A stretch of 64,000 nt of DNA, from assembly GCF_024508665.1 (NCBI RefSeq), contig NZ_JANINP010000002.1, positions 224,598 through 288,597 of the forward strand, read 5' to 3'. Made by a program: the position numbers and the translations under genes. This document shows, piece by piece, positions 54,762 to 63,266 of the stretch (the stretch's first letter is position 1; each line of letters opens with the position of its first letter). The notes beneath the pieces are model-generated. The model worked only from the letters and a program-made list of their open reading frames with translations. It did not search any database and was not told where the DNA came from. The DNA comes from Sphingomonas sp. (lineage in GTDB: Bacteria; Pseudomonadota; Alphaproteobacteria; Sphingomonadales; Sphingomonadaceae).

Positions 54762-55702
54762 CCGCGCCGTCCTATTTCCTCGGCGTCGATGGCGGCGGCA
54801 CCAAGACCGAGTTCGTCTGTATCGACGGCACCGGCGCGGTGATCGCGCGCCAGATCGAGGGCACGACCTACCACCTCCAGGTGGGGCTCGACGGCGCCGT
54901 GCGCGCGATCGAGGCTGGCATTGCCGGCATCTGCGCGCAAGTCGACATCGCGCCGGCGGCGCTGACGTTCGCCTTTTTCGGTCTGCCCGCTTTAGGCGAG
55001 GACAATGCGATCGACCCGTTGCTCGACGAGAGTTGCGGCCGTCTGCTCGGCCATGATCGTTATCGCTGCGGCAACGACATGATCTGCGGCTGGGCGGGGT
55101 CGCTCGCGTGCGCCGACGGGATCAATCTCGTCGCCGGTACCGGGTCGATCGGCTATGGCGAACGGCAAGGCCGCGCGGCGCGGTCCGGCGGCTGGGGCGA
55201 AGTATTCGGCGACGAAGGCTCGGCCTATTGGATTGCGATCCAGGGACTCAACGCCTTCACCCGGATGAGCGACGGCCGCTTGCCCAAGGGGCCGCTTCAT
55301 GACGCGTTCCGACGGCGGCTCGGCCTCGAGAACGACCTCGACATCTGCGCCAGGGTAATGGGCGAGCAAGGCTTGGCGCGCGACGAGATTGCCGGCTTGG
55401 CACCAATTGTCGCGGAAGCGGCGGCGGCGGGCGATCCCGCCGCGATCCGAATCCACGACCTTGCTGCCGAGGAACTCGCTGCGATAGCCGAGGCGCTGCG
55501 TGCGGAACTTGGGTTCGGCGCGGACGAGGACGTGCCTTTGTCCTGGTCGGGCGGCGTGCTCGCCAACGATGCCTCAATCCGCGCCCGGCTGGAGGCACGG
55601 CTGCGGCAAGTCGGTCCGTACCGCTTCGTCGCGCCGCTTCATTCGCCTGCTTACGGCGCAGCGCTCTACGCCGCGCACAAGGTCGGCGTGACTCCGGCCT
55701 GA
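54758..55702 (+). CDS. agaK: BadF/BcrA-family N-acetylhexosamine kinase (AgaK-like)
   Basis: A 314-residue kinase of the ASKHA fold. The phosphate-1 loop is FLGVDGGGTKTEFV, followed by NLVAGTGSIGYG and GGWGEVFGDEGSAYWIA, as in human NAGK and bacterial GlcNAc kinases. With agaR, agaZ and agaS around it, the likely substrate is GalNAc or galactosamine. It overlaps the agaS stop by four bases. Confidence 0.87.
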   Translation: MTAPSYFLGVDGGGTKTEFVCIDGTGAVIARQIEGTTYHLQVGLDGAVRAIEAGIAGICAQVDIAPAALTFAFFGLPALGEDNAIDPLLDESCGRLLGHDRYRCGNDMICGWAGSLACADGINLVAGTGSIGYGERQGRAARSGGWGEVFGDEGSAYWIAIQGLNAFTRMSDGRLPKGPLHDAFRRRLGLENDLDICARVMGEQGLARDEIAGLAPIVAEAAAAGDPAAIRIHDLAAEELAAIAEALRAELGFGADEDVPLSWSGGVLANDASIRARLEARLRQVGPYRFVAPLHSPAYGAALYAAHKVGVTPA

Positions 55703-55726
55703 GCCATTCGACAAGAGGGGCCGATC

Positions 55727-56434
55727 ATGCGCTTCAAGCTTCTCGCGCTCTCCACCGCCGTGCTGACGTCGTCCGTCTCCGCGGCGCTGCTCGGCGCCGC
55801 ACCGCCCGCGCCCGGCCTGCAGGTCGACGTCACGAGCCCGGCCGATCGCAGCCGCCTCGCCTGGCAATCGCAGGGCAGCTACGACGTCATCGTTTCCTAT
55901 GGCGGCAAGTCGACCAAATTCGACGAGATTCCTTCGAACGAGGTGGTGCTGACCGCCACCTACGCCGCGGATGCTGACGCTCCGGACGCTCGGCGCGCCG
56001 TGCCGCTTGCACAGCCATTGGTCGACGTCACGCGATCGAATTGCATCGGATGCCACGACTTCGATGCCAGTTCGGGGGGGCCGTCCTTCGCGGCCATTGC
56101 CAGGCGTTATGCCGGTCAGCCCAGTGTCGCGGCGATGCTCGCCGCACATATCCGGGATGGCTCGCGTGGGGCCTGGGGGCAAGGCACGATGCCGCCGCAC
56201 CCCGACCTCGCCCCGGCGCAGGCGGCGGATATCGCCAGCTGGATTCTCGCGCACGGCGCAGATCCCGGAATCCATTATTATAGCGGCAAGAGCGGCAGCT
56301 TTCGGATGACCGCTCCCGGCATGCCCGCGCCCCGCGCCGGACTGGTGCTCCGAGCCTATTATACTGGCCCGCGCGAGGCCGGCGACACGCGTCCCGCCGC
56401 GGGGCGCGACACCGTCGTCGTCTCCGGATCCTGA
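55727..56434 (+). CDS. Exported c-type cytochrome
   Basis: A 235-residue periplasmic protein with signal peptide (to about GAAPP), an N-terminal Ig-like stretch (LQVDVTSPADRSRLAWQ), one haem site CIGCH (residues 106-110) and axial Met155 in GTMPPHP. The C-terminal part (LVLRAYYTG..., GRDTVVVSG) resembles the beta-rich tails of cytochromes linked to sugar dehydrogenases. It lies 24 bases after the kinase and 25 before the flavoprotein, so it probably accepts electrons from that flavoprotein (inference). Confidence 0.86.
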   Translation: MRFKLLALSTAVLTSSVSAALLGAAPPAPGLQVDVTSPADRSRLAWQSQGSYDVIVSYGGKSTKFDEIPSNEVVLTATYAADADAPDARRAVPLAQPLVDVTRSNCIGCHDFDASSGGPSFAAIARRYAGQPSVAAMLAAHIRDGSRGAWGQGTMPPHPDLAPAQAADIASWILAHGADPGIHYYSGKSGSFRMTAPGMPAPRAGLVLRAYYTGPREAGDTRPAAGRDTVVVSGS

Positions 56435-56459
56435 CAGCACGCGAGACCAGGGAGACGCC

Positions 56460-57917
56460 ATGGAACGCCGCACTTTTCTGAAGACCGTCGCGGCGGGGTT
56501 TGGTGCGTCCATCGTCGGGACGGAAGCCCTGGGGGAGGCCACGCCCCTCCCCCGATCGGCCAGGAAGGTCATCGTCGCGGGCGCCGGCATCACCGGACTG
56601 TGCTGCGCCTATGAACTGATGCAGCGCGGCATCGACGTGACCGTGCTCGAGGCATCGGGCCGCTATGGCGGTCATGTCTATACCGGCCATGACGGCCTGT
56701 CCGACGGCCTGTTCGCCGATTACGGCGCGGATCATCTGACCAGGCCGGGTTACGAGCAATTCTTCCGCTACGTCGATGCGTTCGGGCTGAAGGTCGTGCC
56801 CTATCCCAATGCCGAGGGATCGCCGCTGCCCGCGAACGGCGGCCAGATGACGATGATCGGCGGCAAATTCTACAGCGAGACGATGCTCGCCGAACCGGCG
56901 ACCCAGCGCGCGCTCGGGTTCAACCAACGCGAGATCGATTTTCTTGCCCGGCATCCCTGGTACGAACTGCCCGACCTCTTCCTGGCCGACCACCTCGCCC
57001 GGTTCCGCGATGTTAGCCAGCCGTTCGGCAACGGTTGGGACGATCTAGACGCGATCGACCTCGACACGCTCTATGCCAGGCAAGGCGCGTCGCAGCGGGC
57101 GCGCGACTATCTTGGCGGGCAGCATGTCAACGCCCTCTACGGGTTGTGGCGCTTCGCGGTGATGCGCGATCGCGGCATCCCGCTGTCCGAAGGCGAGCCC
57201 TTCCATCTGGAAGGCGGTAACGAGGAAATGCCCAAGGCCTTCGCAGCCCGGCTCGGGACGCGGGTGAAGCTCGCTCATCCCATTACCGCGATCCAGCGCG
57301 ACGCGACGGGCGTGACCGTGTCCTACACCGCCTATGGCCGCGACGAAACGCAGACCATGCGCGCCGATTATCTGGTCAATTGCATCTCGCTGCCGATATT
57401 CCGGCGCATTCCGGTGACGCCGCCCCTGTCGCCGGCCAAGCAATATGTTGTCGACAATCTGACCTATAGCTCGCACCCGTTCTTCGTCTTCGAGGCCGAA
57501 AGCAAATTCTGGCTCGACGACGGATTCCGGACGCTCGCCATGTCGTTCGATCATCCCGACATCTCGCAAATCTGGGTGGTGCCCCAGACCGCCAGGTCGA
57601 GCCGCGTGATCCTCAAGGCGTTCGGCCCGGCCGGCGCCTCGCCGCAACGCGTGCTCGCCGCCTTTCGCGAGCTCTACCCGGGAAAGCGCGACACGATCGT
57701 CCAGGCACTCACCTGGGACTGGAGCAAGGATCCCTTCGCGCCGACCTGCGAGATGGAGCCGTTCGCGCCGGGCACGCTCAAGCATTTCTGGCCGGAGATC
57801 ATGAGGTCCGATGGCCGGCTCTATTTCGCCGGCACCTATGCCGACCCCCTGAGCCGGGGAATGGAATCGTGCGTCCGGTCGGCAACGCGTGTCGCGCAGG
57901 AGATCGCCGATGCCTGA
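56460..57917 (+). CDS. Tat-exported FAD oxidoreductase (amine-oxidase-like)
   Basis: A 485-residue flavoprotein. The N-terminus MERRTFLKTVAAGFGASIVG is a Tat signal. FAD is bound at VIVAGAGITGLCCAYELMQR with the Glu of VTVLEASGRYGGH; the C-terminal FAD segment is LYFAGTYADPLSRGMESCV. This is the flavin monoamine oxidase/NAD(P)-binding superfamily. Together with the cytochrome just upstream it could oxidise a sugar amine or alcohol in the periplasm and pass electrons to the haem, but the substrate is unknown. It overlaps the next gene by eight bases. Confidence 0.85.
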   Translation: MERRTFLKTVAAGFGASIVGTEALGEATPLPRSARKVIVAGAGITGLCCAYELMQRGIDVTVLEASGRYGGHVYTGHDGLSDGLFADYGADHLTRPGYEQFFRYVDAFGLKVVPYPNAEGSPLPANGGQMTMIGGKFYSETMLAEPATQRALGFNQREIDFLARHPWYELPDLFLADHLARFRDVSQPFGNGWDDLDAIDLDTLYARQGASQRARDYLGGQHVNALYGLWRFAVMRDRGIPLSEGEPFHLEGGNEEMPKAFAARLGTRVKLAHPITAIQRDATGVTVSYTAYGRDETQTMRADYLVNCISLPIFRRIPVTPPLSPAKQYVVDNLTYSSHPFFVFEAESKFWLDDGFRTLAMSFDHPDISQIWVVPQTARSSRVILKAFGPAGASPQRVLAAFRELYPGKRDTIVQALTWDWSKDPFAPTCEMEPFAPGTLKHFWPEIMRSDGRLYFAGTYADPLSRGMESCVRSATRVAQEIADA

Positions 57918-59478
57918 GCTCAAACGCCGCGACTTCTTCAAGGCAGGCGCCGCCGGGTTGGTAGCCGCCGGCCTAGCCGCGCGCGCCAGCGGCGCCGACC
58001 AGCTCGAACATCTGTGGGAAGGCTATGACTGGGGTGGGGGACCGCGCGTCGCGGACCGCCTCAACCAGGGGCCGTTCACCAATTACGGTGCCGACGCCAA
58101 TGCGCCGGGCGGCGAAGTCGGGATGGCGACGTCGCCTTCGCGCGACATCGTGCCGAACTACGGCATGGGCCTGACCGCCTATGTCTCGGGCGATACCGGC
58201 CCACCACGGCTGCCCGGCCAATCGCTCGAAAAGTCGATCGAGGACATCGTCAAACTGCCCTTCGCCCAAAAGGTCTATATCCGCCCCAATTGGCGAGAAG
58301 TGCAGACGCGCCCCGGCAAGCTCGACCTGCCCGATTGGTGGCGGATCACCTTCGACCTTGCGCGGCAATATGGCAAACGGGTCGGCTTCCGCATCATGCT
58401 GGAAAACCCCGATTTCGCGGCGCCCGGCATGCCCGACTTCCTGATGGAGAAGGTCCCCTACGTCCCGCTCAAGGGCAGTTGGACCGGCGACACATCGCAA
58501 GTCCGCTACCGCAAGAAACATGCGATGCCGCGTTACGATCATCCGGCTTACCAGGCGGCATTCGGCGAATTGAACGCCCTGCTTGCCGACCGATACAATG
58601 GCAGCGCCGACGTCGAATATATGGACACGATGATGTACGGCTTCTGGGGCGAGGGGCACACCTGGCCGTTCGAAGGCAATTATTTTCCGAGCAACCTGGC
58701 CGCCGAGCAGACCTGGCTCAAGATGCTCGAAACCCAGCTTGCCTGTTGGACTCGAACGCCGCTCGTCACCAATACCCAGCCGGATTTCAACACTGTCGGC
58801 AATGCCGCGATGCTCGACCATACGGTGCGTAGCGGCAATTGGATCCGCAGCGACACGATCTTCATCGAGACGACGCAGATCGAGGCGCTGAGCAACCGCC
58901 CCGCCTGGGCCGCGGCGGTCAGCGAAGTGCCGATGACCACCGGCGATCCGGACCAGCTCGGCATGGTCGACGGCGTCACGCATAATGAACAGATCGCAGC
59001 GCACGTGCTCGCAGTGGGCGCGAATTACTGGTCGATCTGGAACTGGCACAACGAATCCGCCGCGCACGTGCTGAGCTATTACGACAAATATCCGGAAGTG
59101 ATCGACCATGCCGCGCGGCGCATCGGCTATCGCGTCTATCCAGCCTTCATCTGGCCCTTCGAGCGCGACGGCGGCCGCGGCATGGTGATAGGGCTGGCCA
59201 ATGACGGGGTCGCGGGCGTACCCGGCGCGCTTCGGTTGACGCTCACGGATGACAAGGGCGCCACCCTCGCCCGCGGCTGCCTTGACCCGGGTTTTCCAAG
59301 ACCGTCCGGTATTCGTCAGGCGATGCTGCGCTGGTCCGGCGACCATGATTGGGAAGGATTGCGCCTGAGCGCCGCGCTCGAGGTTAAGGGGGTATCGCAT
59401 TCCGTCCGCTGGGCGTGCCGCCAGGCATTGAATGCGGATGGATCACTGACGCTACGACGCAACCTTCGATCGTTCTGA
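57910..59478 (+). CDS. Tat-exported TIM-barrel protein (glycoside-hydrolase-like, DUF4832-like)
   Basis: A 522-residue protein with Tat signal LKRRDFFKAGAAGLVAAGL. The central part has a barrel-like course (VYIRPNWREVQTRPGKLDLP, FRIMLENPDF, YMDTMMYGFWGEGHTWPFEG) resembling putative glycoside hydrolases of the DUF4832/GH42-like group, with Glu in GFWGEGH as a possible catalytic residue. The last 100 residues form a beta domain. The function is not established. It closes the putative operon that begins with the GH36 gene. Confidence 0.7.
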   Translation: MPELKRRDFFKAGAAGLVAAGLAARASGADQLEHLWEGYDWGGGPRVADRLNQGPFTNYGADANAPGGEVGMATSPSRDIVPNYGMGLTAYVSGDTGPPRLPGQSLEKSIEDIVKLPFAQKVYIRPNWREVQTRPGKLDLPDWWRITFDLARQYGKRVGFRIMLENPDFAAPGMPDFLMEKVPYVPLKGSWTGDTSQVRYRKKHAMPRYDHPAYQAAFGELNALLADRYNGSADVEYMDTMMYGFWGEGHTWPFEGNYFPSNLAAEQTWLKMLETQLACWTRTPLVTNTQPDFNTVGNAAMLDHTVRSGNWIRSDTIFIETTQIEALSNRPAWAAAVSEVPMTTGDPDQLGMVDGVTHNEQIAAHVLAVGANYWSIWNWHNESAAHVLSYYDKYPEVIDHAARRIGYRVYPAFIWPFERDGGRGMVIGLANDGVAGVPGALRLTLTDDKGATLARGCLDPGFPRPSGIRQAMLRWSGDHDWEGLRLSAALEVKGVSHSVRWACRQALNADGSLTLRRNLRSF

Positions 59479-59495
59479 TCGCGGAACGGGATGGC

Positions 59496-59514
59496 GGCCG
59501 GCGATACGCCGGCC
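59496..59514 (+). terminator. Hairpin after the Aga-locus operon
   Basis: GGCCGGCG and CGCCGGCC form a perfect eight-base stem with a three-base ATA loop, 17 bases after the stop. No T tract follows, so termination is plausible but unproven. Confidence 0.5.
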
Positions 59515-59677
59515 CGCGATCGCGGCGGATCTCCTGCTGCAACGAGGCCACATGTTGGTCACAAGGTCCGGCCCGCTACCGAATGACCGGGAATGGACCC
59601 ATCCCCATCTAGGGATTGGAGGTATCGCGGCGGCCTGGGCACGGTATTTGTGGTCGCCAAGCTGGGGGTTTGAGGCG

Positions 59678-60886
59678 ATGACGCAGGTCGAGCGGCGACA
59701 ATTCTGGACGGCGGTCCATCGCTATTCCGGGCTGGCGATGCTTGCATTCCTGGCCATCGCTGCCGCTACCGGTTGCCTATTGTGCTTCGAAAAGCCGCTC
59801 GACGCCTGGCTCAACCCCGAATTGTTCAAGCCAAGCGGCCCCGCATCGGTCGAACCGCTCGCCGCGGTCGAGCGCCTCGAACGCGACCATCCCGAGCTCC
59901 TCGCGACCTATTTTCCGGTCAACGCGAAGGAGGGGCGCAACCTGACCGTCGCCGTCGAGCCGGCACCGGGACGGGGCACGCTCGGCTTCGACCAGGTCTT
60001 CCTCGATCGCGCGAGCGGCGCTGTCGTCGGCACACGCAAGACTGGCCCGGGATGGGACCGCCCGCATTTGATGCAGGGCATCTACCAGCTCCATTTCACA
60101 TTGCTCGCGGGGGATTGGGGCCGTTGGCTGATGGGCGTGATCGCGCTGACCTGGCTGGTCAGCAATCTGGTCGGCATCTACCTGACCTGGCCGCTCAAGC
60201 GCCCGTATCTGCGCAACTGGAAACGGACCTGGACCTTCAAATGGTCGAGTCCCCCTGCTCGCCTGCTGCTCGATCTTCACCGGTCGAGCGGCTTGTGGCT
60301 GATGCTGCCGCTGACGGTGCTTGCCTTTACTTCGGTCGCGATGAATTTCTTCGGCGAAGCGTTGGTCCCCGCGGTCAAGCTCCTGTCGCCGGCCCGCCCC
60401 TCGCCGTTCGACGGCCCCGCCTTGGCGGCGCCGGTGGCGCGCGCGATCGATTATCGCCAGGTGCTGGCCCAAGGCGCAGCGCTCGCTCGCCGCAACCATC
60501 TCGGCTGGGCGCCGGCGACGCTGCAATACGAGGCCGACCGTGGACTGGTCGGGCTGCGCTTCAGTCCGGGCGGGATCGAGAATTACCGCGCACTCGGGCC
60601 GGTGACCTATTGGTTCGACGGCCGCGACGGCCGCTTCGTGAACGAGGACAATCCGTACAGCGACAGCGCCGGGTTCAAGCTGATGCGCTCGCTCTACCCG
60701 CTCCACACCGGCGAAATGATCGGCACGGCCGGCGTCGCGCTCGACCTGGTGCTCGGTATCGTCACGCTCGGCATGTGCGTCACCGGGGTCTATCTCTGGC
60801 TCAAGCGCCGCCGCCCGCGCGTCTCCGCCCGCAAGGCCAGACGCAAACGCGCCGCCGCGGCGCGGGAAGCCAAGGCCGGCGCGTGA
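59678..60886 (+). CDS. PepSY-associated membrane protein
   Basis: A 402-residue protein with four main membrane helices (about residues 15-35, 145-170, 205-230 and 345-370) and periplasmic loops carrying PepSY-like regions. VHRYSGLAML at the start and the HRSSGLWLML and LHTGEMIG His positions are typical of PepSY_TM proteins, some of which act as flavin or iron reductases in siderophore uptake. ATG at 59678 has GAGG upstream. The Arg/Lys/Ala-rich tail is cytoplasmic. Its role here is unclear. Confidence 0.87.
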   Translation: MTQVERRQFWTAVHRYSGLAMLAFLAIAAATGCLLCFEKPLDAWLNPELFKPSGPASVEPLAAVERLERDHPELLATYFPVNAKEGRNLTVAVEPAPGRGTLGFDQVFLDRASGAVVGTRKTGPGWDRPHLMQGIYQLHFTLLAGDWGRWLMGVIALTWLVSNLVGIYLTWPLKRPYLRNWKRTWTFKWSSPPARLLLDLHRSSGLWLMLPLTVLAFTSVAMNFFGEALVPAVKLLSPARPSPFDGPALAAPVARAIDYRQVLAQGAALARRNHLGWAPATLQYEADRGLVGLRFSPGGIENYRALGPVTYWFDGRDGRFVNEDNPYSDSAGFKLMRSLYPLHTGEMIGTAGVALDLVLGIVTLGMCVTGVYLWLKRRRPRVSARKARRKRAAAAREAKAGA

Positions 60887-60940
60887 GATCCATCACGCCT
60901 TGCAGGGCCTCCCGCTTCGTGCCGCTAGGAAGAAAAGAAT

Positions 60941-61636
60941 TCAGGTTTCTAGCCGCTTGCGGTTGATCCTCCGCATCCAGCGGACCAGCGTGGAGTCGGG
61001 ATGCCGGTCGAGTATTTCGCGCAAGGTCGCGACATTCTCGTCCTGCCCCAATTTGAAGCGCGGCTCGATCCGGGTGACGTCGGCGCGAAAGGCGATGATC
61101 GCCTGCTCCATCGCGCGGTAGCGTGGGCCGGCATCCGTCGGACGCCACCCGGTCTTCTCCTCCGCGTCCATCGCCTCGACCAGTTCGAGCAAGGCGGCAT
61201 CACCGCCCTCGGGTTCGAGCGTGATCCTGGCCTCGATGCGCACTTGCCCGTAATTCCAGGTCGGGGCCCAGCGCGGATTGGTAACGTGACCGTTGGACAC
61301 ATAGCCCTGCGGTCCGGTGAACAGGATCAACGCCTCGGGCGATGTCTCGAACGCGGCAACCAACGGATTGCGGCGCCCCATATGGCCGATCAACGTGGTG
61401 ACGCGCCCCTCGGCATCGGTGCGCGCGAGCAAGGGCAGAAGATGCGGCTGGCCGGCGTCGGCGCAGCGCGGCAATAGCCAGGCGAGTGGATAGTCGGCGA
61501 TCAGCGCCGCGATATCTTCATTCTCGATCGCATAGATGGAGAAGTCGACCAGCGTGAATCCCGCCTTTTCGCTGGCCGGTTGCGCCGGATCGGATCCGCT
61601 CGGTTCGGTCAAGTTCCAACCCCTTTGTCCGGCCAT
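60941..61636 (-). CDS. paiB: PaiB-like FMN-binding protein
   Basis: A 231-residue protein of the PaiB family. Segments of the FMN-binding split barrel are DYPLAWLLPR, TTLIGHMGRRNPLVAAF, ALILFTGPQGYVS and TWNYGQVRIEARI; RFKLGQDEN near the C-terminus is a family mark. PaiB was first described as a negative regulator in Bacillus. It is divergent from the MocR-type gene, 157 bases apart. The start is the first ATG, with only a weak ribosome site. Confidence 0.85.
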   Translation of the reverse strand: MAGQRGWNLTEPSGSDPAQPASEKAGFTLVDFSIYAIENEDIAALIADYPLAWLLPRCADAGQPHLLPLLARTDAEGRVTTLIGHMGRRNPLVAAFETSPEALILFTGPQGYVSNGHVTNPRWAPTWNYGQVRIEARITLEPEGGDAALLELVEAMDAEEKTGWRPTDAGPRYRAMEQAIIAFRADVTRIEPRFKLGQDENVATLREILDRHPDSTLVRWMRRINRKRLET

Positions 61637-61757
61637 CGCCGGTATCGATGACGTTCATGCTCCGCGCCTTTGGCCCAGGCGACAAGCGCCAAGTCCGACA
61701 AAGTGCGGGGACCAACCGCCCGCTTGTGCCGCGCTCGGGTTCGACTAAGCTGGACCC

Positions 61758-61770
61758 ATCCATATTGGAT
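61758..61770. promoter_or_regulatory. Inverted repeat between paiB-like and MocR genes
   Basis: ATCCA-TAT-TGGAT is a perfect five-base inverted repeat 24 bases before the MocR start, within the divergent intergenic region. It could be an operator for the MocR protein; this is a weak inference. Confidence 0.35.
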
Positions 61771-61793
61771 CAAAATGGGAGAAGTGGGGACCA

Positions 61794-63266
61794 ATGCTGC
61801 GCCCCTGGAAGATCACTCTCGGCGAAAGGATCGATCCCGCCCGGCCGACGCCGATCTATCTCCAGATCGTCCATGCGATCATCCACGAGATCGAGCGCGG
61901 GCGCCTGCCGTCGGGCACCTTCCTCCCCAGCAGCCGCGAACTCGCCCAGTTGCTGTCGGTCAATCGCAAGACCGTCGTGCTGGCTTATGAGGATCTGATC
62001 GCTCAGGGTTGGCTGACATCGCACGGCACGCGCGGGACGATGGTCTCCAGCCTCCACGACGACGACAAGCCGGCATTGCCGGCGGCGGCGCAGCGCAATG
62101 CGGAAGCCGAGCGGGACCGTCCCGCCTATCGCTTCGAGCCACCCCCCGAACGCGCGCTCGCCTGGTCGGCGGATCGCGGCATCAAGCTGGATGAAGGGTC
62201 GCCCGACGGCCGGCTGTTTCCCGTCGACGTGTTGAGCCGCGCCTATCGCACCGCGATCAAGCGCAGCGCGCGCGCGGACAGCATGTCCTATCGTGATCCC
62301 CGCGGGACGCCGCTGTTGCGAGCGACGATCGCCGACATGCTTAAGGCCGAACGCGGGCTGGCGGTGACCGCCGACCATATCTGCATCACGCGCGGCAGCC
62401 AGCACGGCATTTTTCTGGCCACCCAATTGCTGATCGCGCCGGGCGACGCCGTGCTGGTCGAGAAACTGACCTACGAACCGGCGGTGACCGCCTTCGCCGC
62501 GCGCGGCGCGCGGATCGTGCCGGTCGGGCTCGATGATCAGGGGATCGACGTCGAGGATGTCGAGCGTGCCTGTCGCAAGCACAATGTGCGCGCGATCTTC
62601 CTGACGCCGCACCACCAATTCCCGACCACCGTCGCACTGCGCCCCGAACGCCGGTTGCGCTTGCTCGAGCTCGCGCGGCAATTCGACTTCGCCTTGATCG
62701 AGGACGATTACGACCACGAATTCCACTTCGAATCGCAGCCCTTGCTGCCGATGGCGAGCTATGCGCCGGCGCGCGTGATCTATGTCGGATCGCTCTCCAA
62801 GCTGCTGCTGCCCGCGCTGCGGATCGGCTACATCGCGGCCCCGCCGCCGCTGATCGACGCCATCGCGCACCAAGTTTCGACGATCGACGGCATGGGTAAC
62901 AGCTTCACCGAAGATGCCGTCGCCGAGTTGATCGAAAGCGGCGAGCTTCGCCGCCACGCGCGCAAGGCGTCGCAAATCTATGCGGCGCGGCGCAGCGCGT
63001 TCGCCGAGGCATTGCGCGAACGGTTGGGGGACAAGGCCGACATTCGCGTGCCCGACGGCGGGCTCGCCTTCTGGCTGCGCTTTCCGGACCCCGCCTTGCT
63101 CGACCGTATCGAACGGGCGGCGCCTGCATTGGGTCTCCGCTTCGCCGACTCTCGCTCATTCGCGACCAGCCCGGACGCCGAACGCGGGCTGCGGCTCGGT
63201 TTCGCCAGCCCAACCGAGGACGAGGCGCGGGCCGCGATCGCCTTGCTCGCTCAGGCCGCGGTGTAG
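61794..63266 (+). CDS. MocR/PdxR-type regulator (GntR-aminotransferase fusion)
   Basis: A 490-residue protein. The N-terminal GntR winged helix (TPIYLQIVHAIIHEIERGRL, SSRELAQLLSVNRKTVVLAY) is fused to a fold-type-I aminotransferase domain (about 120-490) with the PLP Lys in YVGSLSKLLLPALRIGY and EDDYDHEF. Such proteins sense PLP or amino compounds. GTGGGG precedes the ATG. It is divergent from the PaiB-like gene, which is its most likely target. Its last 16 bases overlap the amidohydrolase on the other strand. Confidence 0.93.
   Translation: MLRPWKITLGERIDPARPTPIYLQIVHAIIHEIERGRLPSGTFLPSSRELAQLLSVNRKTVVLAYEDLIAQGWLTSHGTRGTMVSSLHDDDKPALPAAAQRNAEAERDRPAYRFEPPPERALAWSADRGIKLDEGSPDGRLFPVDVLSRAYRTAIKRSARADSMSYRDPRGTPLLRATIADMLKAERGLAVTADHICITRGSQHGIFLATQLLIAPGDAVLVEKLTYEPAVTAFAARGARIVPVGLDDQGIDVEDVERACRKHNVRAIFLTPHHQFPTTVALRPERRLRLLELARQFDFALIEDDYDHEFHFESQPLLPMASYAPARVIYVGSLSKLLLPALRIGYIAAPPPLIDAIAHQVSTIDGMGNSFTEDAVAELIESGELRRHARKASQIYAARRSAFAEALRERLGDKADIRVPDGGLAFWLRFPDPALLDRIERAAPALGLRFADSRSFATSPDAERGLRLGFASPTEDEARAAIALLAQAAV

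Noticed and set aside
56460..57917. Reading the flavoprotein as a phytoene desaturase or protoporphyrinogen oxidase
   Set aside because: The Tat signal, the cytochrome partner and the missing carotenoid or haem context argue against it; only the superfamily is safe.
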